From: Oscillospiraceae bacterium
Lineage (GTDB): Bacteria > Bacillota > Clostridia > Oscillospirales > Oscillospiraceae
Length of the DNA: 8,677 bases
Direction: 5' to 3'
Assembly: GCA_016296635.1 (NCBI GenBank)
Contig: JAEDIZ010000086.1
Span: forward strand, 1 to 8,677
The position numbers and the translations under genes are program-made. Within the stretch, counting starts at the first letter, position 1. Every line of letters starts with the position of its first letter. The notes beneath the pieces are model-generated. The model had not been told where the DNA came from and ran no database searches. It worked only from the letters and a program-made list of their open reading frames with translations. Below, piece after piece: positions 4,832 through 8,677 of this stretch.

Positions 4832-6814
4832 TTGAATAACGACCAGAACAACCGCAAACCGCAGAAAAATCCGAACAATAATTCCGATGACAGCAAGAAA
4901 GTCCGTCGGATTGTTTCGCTGGTAGTCATGGCGCTTGTGGCCACGCTTCTCATCAATCAGATCTACAACATGATTTCCAACTCTTATCTGACGGAGATCA
5001 CCTACGATGAGTTTCTGGATCTGCTGGATACCGGTACCGTAGACAGCGTAGAGCTGCGCTCCGACCGGATTTTGATTCTGACCAGAGAAGAAGCAGCCAA
5101 GCCGACCAATCAGCAGCATCTCAGCTACACGGGCCTGCTTCCGGGACACGATATGGATGCCGAATACTCCCGCTTTGATTCTCTCGGTATCAAGTACAAC
5201 ACCGAGCTTCCGGAGGAAGCCAGTCCCATCGTTTCCTTCATTCTCTCCTGGCTGCTCCCGGTCATCATCATGTACGCTCTTTTCAGCCTGCTCATGCGCG
5301 GCATGACCAAGCGAATGGGCGGCGGCTTCGGCGGCATCGGAGAAAGCAAAGCCAAGGTCTATATGGAAAAGCAGACCGGCGTTACCTTTGCCGATGTGGC
5401 AGGTCAGGATGAAGCCAAGGAATCTCTGGTAGAAATCATTGATTTCCTCCACAATCCGCAGAAATACACCGCCATCGGTGCAAAGCTTCCCAAGGGTGCT
5501 TTGCTGGTCGGCTCCCCCGGTACCGGCAAAACGCTGCTGGCCAAAGCCGTTGCAGGCGAGGCCAATGTTCCGTTCTTCTCCATCTCCGGCTCTGATTTTG
5601 TGGAAATGTTCGTCGGCGTCGGTGCAAGCCGCGTGCGCGACCTTTTCAATCAGGCCGCAAAGGTCGCTCCCGCCATCATCTTCATCGATGAAATTGACGC
5701 CATCGGCCGTACCCGTGACAGCAAGTTTGGCGGCAACGATGAACGCGAGCAGACTCTTAATCAGCTGTTGGCGGAAATCGACGGTTTTGATTCTTCCAAG
5801 GGCGTTGTAATCCTCGCCGCCACCAACCGGCCCGAGATTCTCGACAAGGCGCTGCTGCGTGCCGGCCGTTTTGACCGCCGTATCGTTGTTGACCATCCCA
5901 ATCTACAGGGCAGATATCAGACACTTCGCGTGCATACCAAGAATATCAAACTGGCAGAGGATGTGGATCTGCACAAGATCGCGCAGGCTACTGCCGGTGC
6001 TGTCGGCGCAGACCTTGCAAACCTCGTCAACGAAGCGGCGCTGCGCGCCGTGCGTCAGGGCCGCAAAACCGTCAATCAGGAAGACCTGCTGGTCTCCTTT
6101 GAGGTCGTCATTGCCGGTACCGAAAAGAAGGGTACTGTGCTGACCGATATGGAAAAGCGCATCGTTTCCTACCACGAGGTCGGTCATGCTCTGATCGCTG
6201 CGCTGCAGAAGCATACGCAGCCGGTTTCCAAGATCACCATCGTTCCGCACACCTCCGGTGCGCTGGGCTATACCATGCAGATGCCGGAAGAAGAGAAGTT
6301 CCTCAGTTCCAAGGAGGAGCTGATCGTTGAACTGCAGACTCTGCTCGGCGGCCGTGCTGCGGAGCAGACCGTGTTCGGCATCCAGACCACCGGCGCTTCC
6401 AACGATATCGACCGCGCCACGGAGCTTGCCCGCAAGATGGTCACGCAGTACGGCATGAGCGACAAGTTTGGTCTGATGGCACTTTCCACCGTTTCCAATC
6501 CCTATCTTGACGGCAGCACCATGATGAACTGCGCCGACTCCACCGCCTCCGCGGCGGACGCCGAGATCCAGCAGCTTCTGGCCTCCTGCTATGATGAAGC
6601 GAAACGGATCCTGCAGGAGCATCGGTCGCTGCTCGATGAAATCGCACTCTTCCTTCTGCAGAAGGAAACCATCACCGGTGATGAGCTGATGACATATGTC
6701 AATGCAGAAAATGCCCGTCTGCCGGAAGCAGAAGACAGTGAAAACCAGGAAACCGTTTCCGACGGAACTGCCCCCGCTGATACGGATGCAGATTCTACTC
6801 AAACAGAAATATAA
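4832..6814 (+). CDS. ftsH: ATP-dependent zinc metalloprotease FtsH
   Basis: Membrane-anchored AAA+ protease that extracts and degrades misfolded membrane proteins and some short-lived cytosolic regulators; the family works as hexamers. 660 residues, usual for the family. Order: polar Asn-rich N-terminus, helix 1 (about 26-48), external domain (50-130), helix 2 (134-156), AAA module. Seen: Walker A GSPGTGKT (227-234; Ser228 where Pro is usual), pore loop MFVGVGA (259-265), Walker B IIFIDEID (282-289), sensor-1 Asn332, and arginine fingers Arg343 and Arg346. The protease domain has HEVGH (448-452) and the third zinc ligand Asp525 in GASNDID. All catalytic residues are present, so it should be active. 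An acidic, disordered tail follows residue 630. TAGAVGADL (387-395) replaces the usual TPGFSGADL, marking a divergent clostridial-type FtsH, possibly a second paralogue. The TTG start is supported by a Shine-Dalgarno. It is the first gene of an operon, with mscS 33 bp downstream. Confidence 0.97.
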   Translation: MNNDQNNRKPQKNPNNNSDDSKKVRRIVSLVVMALVATLLINQIYNMISNSYLTEITYDEFLDLLDTGTVDSVELRSDRILILTREEAAKPTNQQHLSYTGLLPGHDMDAEYSRFDSLGIKYNTELPEEASPIVSFILSWLLPVIIMYALFSLLMRGMTKRMGGGFGGIGESKAKVYMEKQTGVTFADVAGQDEAKESLVEIIDFLHNPQKYTAIGAKLPKGALLVGSPGTGKTLLAKAVAGEANVPFFSISGSDFVEMFVGVGASRVRDLFNQAAKVAPAIIFIDEIDAIGRTRDSKFGGNDEREQTLNQLLAEIDGFDSSKGVVILAATNRPEILDKALLRAGRFDRRIVVDHPNLQGRYQTLRVHTKNIKLAEDVDLHKIAQATAGAVGADLANLVNEAALRAVRQGRKTVNQEDLLVSFEVVIAGTEKKGTVLTDMEKRIVSYHEVGHALIAALQKHTQPVSKITIVPHTSGALGYTMQMPEEEKFLSSKEELIVELQTLLGGRAAEQTVFGIQTTGASNDIDRATELARKMVTQYGMSDKFGLMALSTVSNPYLDGSTMMNCADSTASAADAEIQQLLASCYDEAKRILQEHRSLLDEIALFLLQKETITGDELMTYVNAENARLPEAEDSENQETVSDGTAPADTDADSTQTEI

Positions 6815-6847
6815 TTTTTAACAGAGAGAAAAAGGAGCACACATACC

Positions 6848-7705
6848 ATGCCCGAATCCGCCCTCGCCGCCGAAGTCGTCAGCAATCTCACCGGCGAAGC
6901 ATCCGCCGCCCATTCCACTATTGATAAGCTCTTCGGAAGCTTCACGCTGTCCAAGCTGCTGGCAGCAGTCATCCTGCTTGTTGTCTGCATCATCGTTTCC
7001 AAGATCGTTCTCAAGATGACGGAAAAGATCCTCGGCAAATCCAAAACCGATGCCACCCTGCATGCATTCATTCATTCCACAGTCAAGATTCTTCTGATCT
7101 TTGTGACTATCATGCTGCTGGCCGGCACGCTCGGCATCGATACCTCTTCTCTGCTGGCAGTATTCGGCATGTTGGGTCTTGCCGTTTCCCTGTCGGTACA
7201 GGATTCTCTTGCCAATATCGTCAGCGGCATTATGATCCTAACCACAAAGCCCTTCAAGGTCGGCGACTATGTCAATGTTGCCGGACAGGACGGCGTTGTG
7301 AATAAGGTCGGTCTTCTGCACACCGTTCTCTACACGCTGGATAACCAGTGCATCCATGTTCCCAACAGTCAGATCACGGCAGGCAAAATCGTCAACTGCA
7401 CCGGTGTTGCAAAGCGCCGTGTCGATCTGACTGTGACTGCCGGTTATGACTGCGCTACCGAGGATGTGATCGCCGCCCTCAAAAAGGCTGCTGATCATCC
7501 CGCAAGACTGCAGAATGAAGAAATTTTCGCCCGGCTCTCCGGTTATCAGGACAATTCCATCGAATATACTGTCCGCGTATGGACGACCCCCGCAGAATAC
7601 TGGACTGTCTATTTCGATGTGCTTGAGAATATTCGGAAGGAATTCGCCGCAGCCGGTGTCACCATGAGCTATCCGCACATGAATGTCCATATGATTGAAA
7701 AGTAA
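6848..7705 (+). CDS. mscS: Small-conductance mechanosensitive channel, MscS family
   Basis: Homologue of the heptameric channel that opens under membrane tension and releases solutes on hypo-osmotic shock. 285 residues, almost the length of E. coli MscS (286). Helix 1 about 33-55, helix 2 about 78-97, pore helix 3 about 100-131. Aligned to E. coli by eye, Leu111 and Leu115 match the pore-seal residues Leu105 and Leu109, Gln118 matches Gln112, and Asn123 matches Asn117. Asp119 takes the place of the kink Gly113, and Ser114 that of Gly108. The beta domain follows with TKPFKVGDYV (133-142) and VPNSQI (171-176), then the alpha/beta vestibule up to about 280. ATG at 6848 with AAGGAG (6832-6837) 10 nt upstream. 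The 33-bp gap after ftsH has no terminator, so it is read in the same operon; a strong hairpin closes the unit downstream. The pairing with ftsH fits envelope-stress protection, but that link is inference. Confidence 0.95.
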   Translation: MPESALAAEVVSNLTGEASAAHSTIDKLFGSFTLSKLLAAVILLVVCIIVSKIVLKMTEKILGKSKTDATLHAFIHSTVKILLIFVTIMLLAGTLGIDTSSLLAVFGMLGLAVSLSVQDSLANIVSGIMILTTKPFKVGDYVNVAGQDGVVNKVGLLHTVLYTLDNQCIHVPNSQITAGKIVNCTGVAKRRVDLTVTAGYDCATEDVIAALKKAADHPARLQNEEIFARLSGYQDNSIEYTVRVWTTPAEYWTVYFDVLENIRKEFAAAGVTMSYPHMNVHMIEK

Positions 7706-7721
7706 AATACGGTGTCTTTTT

Positions 7722-7754
7722 AAATCAGGCAGGCTGGAGCAGTCTGCCTGATTT
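7722..7754 (+). terminator. Rho-independent terminator of ftsH-mscS
   Basis: A 15-bp stem (7722-7736 with 7740-7754, one G-U pair) closes on a 3-nt GAG loop, beginning 16 bp after the mscS stop. The outer pairs are A-T, so the stem ends in TTT, followed by a T-rich but interrupted tract. The stem is strong; the U-tract is modest. Confidence 0.82.
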
Positions 7755-7763
7755 CTCCATTAT

Positions 7764-7792
7764 TTGATACCATATTATTTTTGCTATATAAG
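7764..7792 (+). promoter_or_regulatory. Upstream promoter candidate (P1) for cooS
   Basis: -35 TTGATA (7764-7769, 5/6), 17-bp spacer, -10 TATAAG (7787-7792, 5/6), in an AT-rich stretch directly after the ftsH-mscS terminator. The AT richness raises the chance of a fortuitous match. If it is not used as a promoter, the tract (7765-7805, with an A7 run) could act as an UP-like element for P2. Confidence 0.4.
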
Positions 7793-7812
7793 TAAAAAAA
7801 TAGCGATTTCGG

Positions 7813-7841
7813 TTGACTTTCAGTCTGCGTCTTGGTAGAAT
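7813..7841 (+). promoter_or_regulatory. Main promoter candidate (P2) for cooS
   Basis: -35 TTGACT (7813-7818, 5/6), a 17-bp spacer ending in TGG (extended -10), and -10 TAGAAT (7836-7841, 5/6). The inferred start is near 7848, giving an mRNA leader of about 150 nt with two hairpins. The best-matching promoter in the window when the extended -10 is counted. Confidence 0.78.
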
Positions 7842-7856
7842 GAAGGCAAGCTGTAA

Positions 7857-7901
7857 TAGGCATAGTCTGTCGTGTTTCGGTTTCACGCGATGCTATGCCT
7901 A
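7857..7901 (+). promoter_or_regulatory. 5' leader hairpin 1 of cooS
   Basis: The 9-bp arms TAGGCATAG (7857-7865) and CTATGCCTA (7893-7901) are perfectly complementary. Inside them a further 4-bp stem CGTG/CACG (7871-7874 with 7884-7887) closes a 9-nt loop TTTCGGTTT. The structure begins about 9 nt after the predicted P2 start. TGTCGT (7868-7873) can alternatively pair with ACGACA (7916-7921), which would break the inner stem, so a switch is possible. No known riboswitch family is recognised and no U-tract follows it. Confidence 0.5.
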
Positions 7902-7934
7902 CTCGGTTTGTCTGAACGACATACCCACCCTGTA

Positions 7935-7965
7935 TGACTGCAGTTCCCCAGTATTTCTGCGGTCA
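7935..7965 (+). promoter_or_regulatory. 5' leader hairpin 2 of cooS
   Basis: TGACTGCAG (7935-7943) pairs with CTGCGGTCA (7957-7965) over 9 bp, with one G-U pair and a 13-nt loop. It ends 18 nt before the AGGAGG of cooS (7984-7989). No U-run follows, so it is not a simple terminator. It may be part of a folded leader with hairpin 1. Confidence 0.42.
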
Positions 7966-8000
7966 AAGCTCAGAACATAGTTTAGGAGGATACATCACTG

Positions 8001-8677
8001 ATGGATTGGGATCGCTTAATCACAACCGAACAAATGGAAGAAGCGACGAACGCCTTGCTTGAAACCGGCAAGAAGGTTGGCGCTGACACCTGGCAGCAGC
8101 GTGTGAAAAACCAGACTCCGCATTGCGGATTTGGCGAAGCCGGTACTTGCTGCCGTATCTGCTCCATGGGCCCCTGCCGTATTACGCCGAAGTCCCCGCG
8201 CGGCATCTGCGGCTGCGACGTTCATGGTATCGTTGCAAGAAACTATCTTCGTTTTACCGCCGGTGGTGCAGCTACGCACTCCGACCACGGCCGCAACATC
8301 ATGCACACCCTGCATCAGACCAAAGAGGGTGGCGCATATCAGGTCAAGGATCCGGAAAAGCTGAAGAGAATCGCTAAGGAATGGGACATCGAAACTGAAG
8401 GCAAGGATATTTACGATCTGGCACACGAAGTTGCTGAGGTCGGCCTTCTGGAATACGGCAAGCCCTTCGGCACACAGAAATTCCTCAAGCGCGCTCCCGA
8501 GCACACCCAGCAGCTGTGGGAAAAGGCTGACATCGCTCCGCGTGCCATCGACCGCGAAGTTTCTCAGTCCCTGCATATGACTCATATGGGCTGCTCTTCC
8601 CTGCCCGAAGCTCTGATCAAGCACGCTCTGCGCGCCGGTCTGTCCGACGGTTGGGGCGGCTCCATGATGGGCACCGA
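8001..8677 (+). CDS. cooS: Anaerobic carbon monoxide dehydrogenase catalytic subunit, N-terminal part
   Basis: Ni-Fe-S enzyme for reversible CO + H2O to CO2 + 2H+ + 2e-. In acetogens it is the AcsA/CooS subunit that supplies CO to acetyl-CoA synthase in the Wood-Ljungdahl pathway. 225 of roughly 630 codons are visible; the gene is open at the right edge. ATG at 8001 follows AGGAGG (7984-7989) with 11 nt spacing. The N-terminal Fe-S region is intact: Cys42 and Cys50 (bridging D cluster), and Cys51, Cys54, Cys59 and Cys70 (B cluster), in HCGFGEAGTCCRICSMGPCR (41-60) and RGICG (67-71). HSDHGR (93-98) and the histidines at 93, 96 and 102 match the conserved His-rich stretch. MTHMGC (193-198) followed by SDGWGGSM (215-222) is the family signature leading to the C-cluster domain; the C-cluster ligands lie beyond the window. 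Cys72 is an extra cysteine. Transcription is from one or two upstream promoters through a folded leader. Partner genes are not visible. Confidence 0.97.
   Translation, partial: MDWDRLITTEQMEEATNALLETGKKVGADTWQQRVKNQTPHCGFGEAGTCCRICSMGPCRITPKSPRGICGCDVHGIVARNYLRFTAGGAATHSDHGRNIMHTLHQTKEGGAYQVKDPEKLKRIAKEWDIETEGKDIYDLAHEVAEVGLLEYGKPFGTQKFLKRAPEHTQQLWEKADIAPRAIDREVSQSLHMTHMGCSSLPEALIKHALRAGLSDGWGGSMMGT

Noticed and set aside
4811..5896. 361-codon open frame on the minus strand
   Set aside because: Lies fully antisense to ftsH, whose domains and catalytic motifs are unambiguous. It encodes no recognisable protein; it is a codon-usage shadow.
5903..6802. 299-codon open frame on the minus strand
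   Set aside because: Antisense to the ftsH protease domain, with no credible family features.
7890..7937. 15-codon leader peptide candidate
   Set aside because: No Shine-Dalgarno upstream, the start is buried in hairpin 1, and there are no diagnostic codon runs.
7840..7980. 46-codon open frame through the cooS leader
   Set aside because: Its ATG overlaps the -10 of P2, so P2 transcripts would not contain it, and there is no ribosome binding site.
8016..8624. 202-codon minus-strand frame
   Set aside because: Antisense to cooS, whose Fe-S cysteine motif is clear on the plus strand.

Overview
The window looks like chromosomal DNA from an anaerobic, moderately GC-rich Clostridia-type Bacillota. 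The evidence is an anaerobic Ni-Fe carbon monoxide dehydrogenase, AGGAGG-type ribosome binding sites, sigma-A-like promoters with 17-bp spacers (several with an extended TG -10), and Firmicutes-style FtsH, MscS and RlmB. A gut Oscillospirales/Ruminococcaceae-like host is my guess from protein style, not something the sequence proves. I see no mobile element, CRISPR array, tRNA or rRNA.

Left half, minus strand, read from about 4695 down to 1: a promoter at 4667-4695 drives rlmB (23S rRNA 2'-O-methyltransferase). A 54-nt gap carrying a perfect 7-bp hairpin follows, then a 749-residue membrane protein. That protein has the 8-helix layout of a heavy-metal P-type ATPase but has lost the phosphorylation and metal-binding motifs, so it is a probable pseudo-ATPase. 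After it comes a separate promoter (1394-1422) with an 84-nt leader, and then an EF-G-like translational GTPase of the EF-G-2 type, cut by the left window edge after 434 codons.

Right half, plus strand: a 233-bp divergent region (4599-4831) holds both outward promoters and two short palindromes. It leads into ftsH (TTG start), then mscS 33 bp later in the same operon, closed by a 15-bp-stem terminator at 7722-7754. The next 246 bp contain two tandem promoter candidates and an mRNA leader with two hairpins, leading to cooS, which is cut by the right edge after 225 codons.

Functionally there are three blocks: translation and ribosome maintenance (rlmB, EF-G-like), envelope quality control and osmotic protection (ftsH, mscS), and CO/CO2 energy metabolism (cooS). 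The most unusual items are the degenerate P-type ATPase-like protein and the structured leader of cooS. The remaining genes are recognisable family members with some lineage-specific substitutions.
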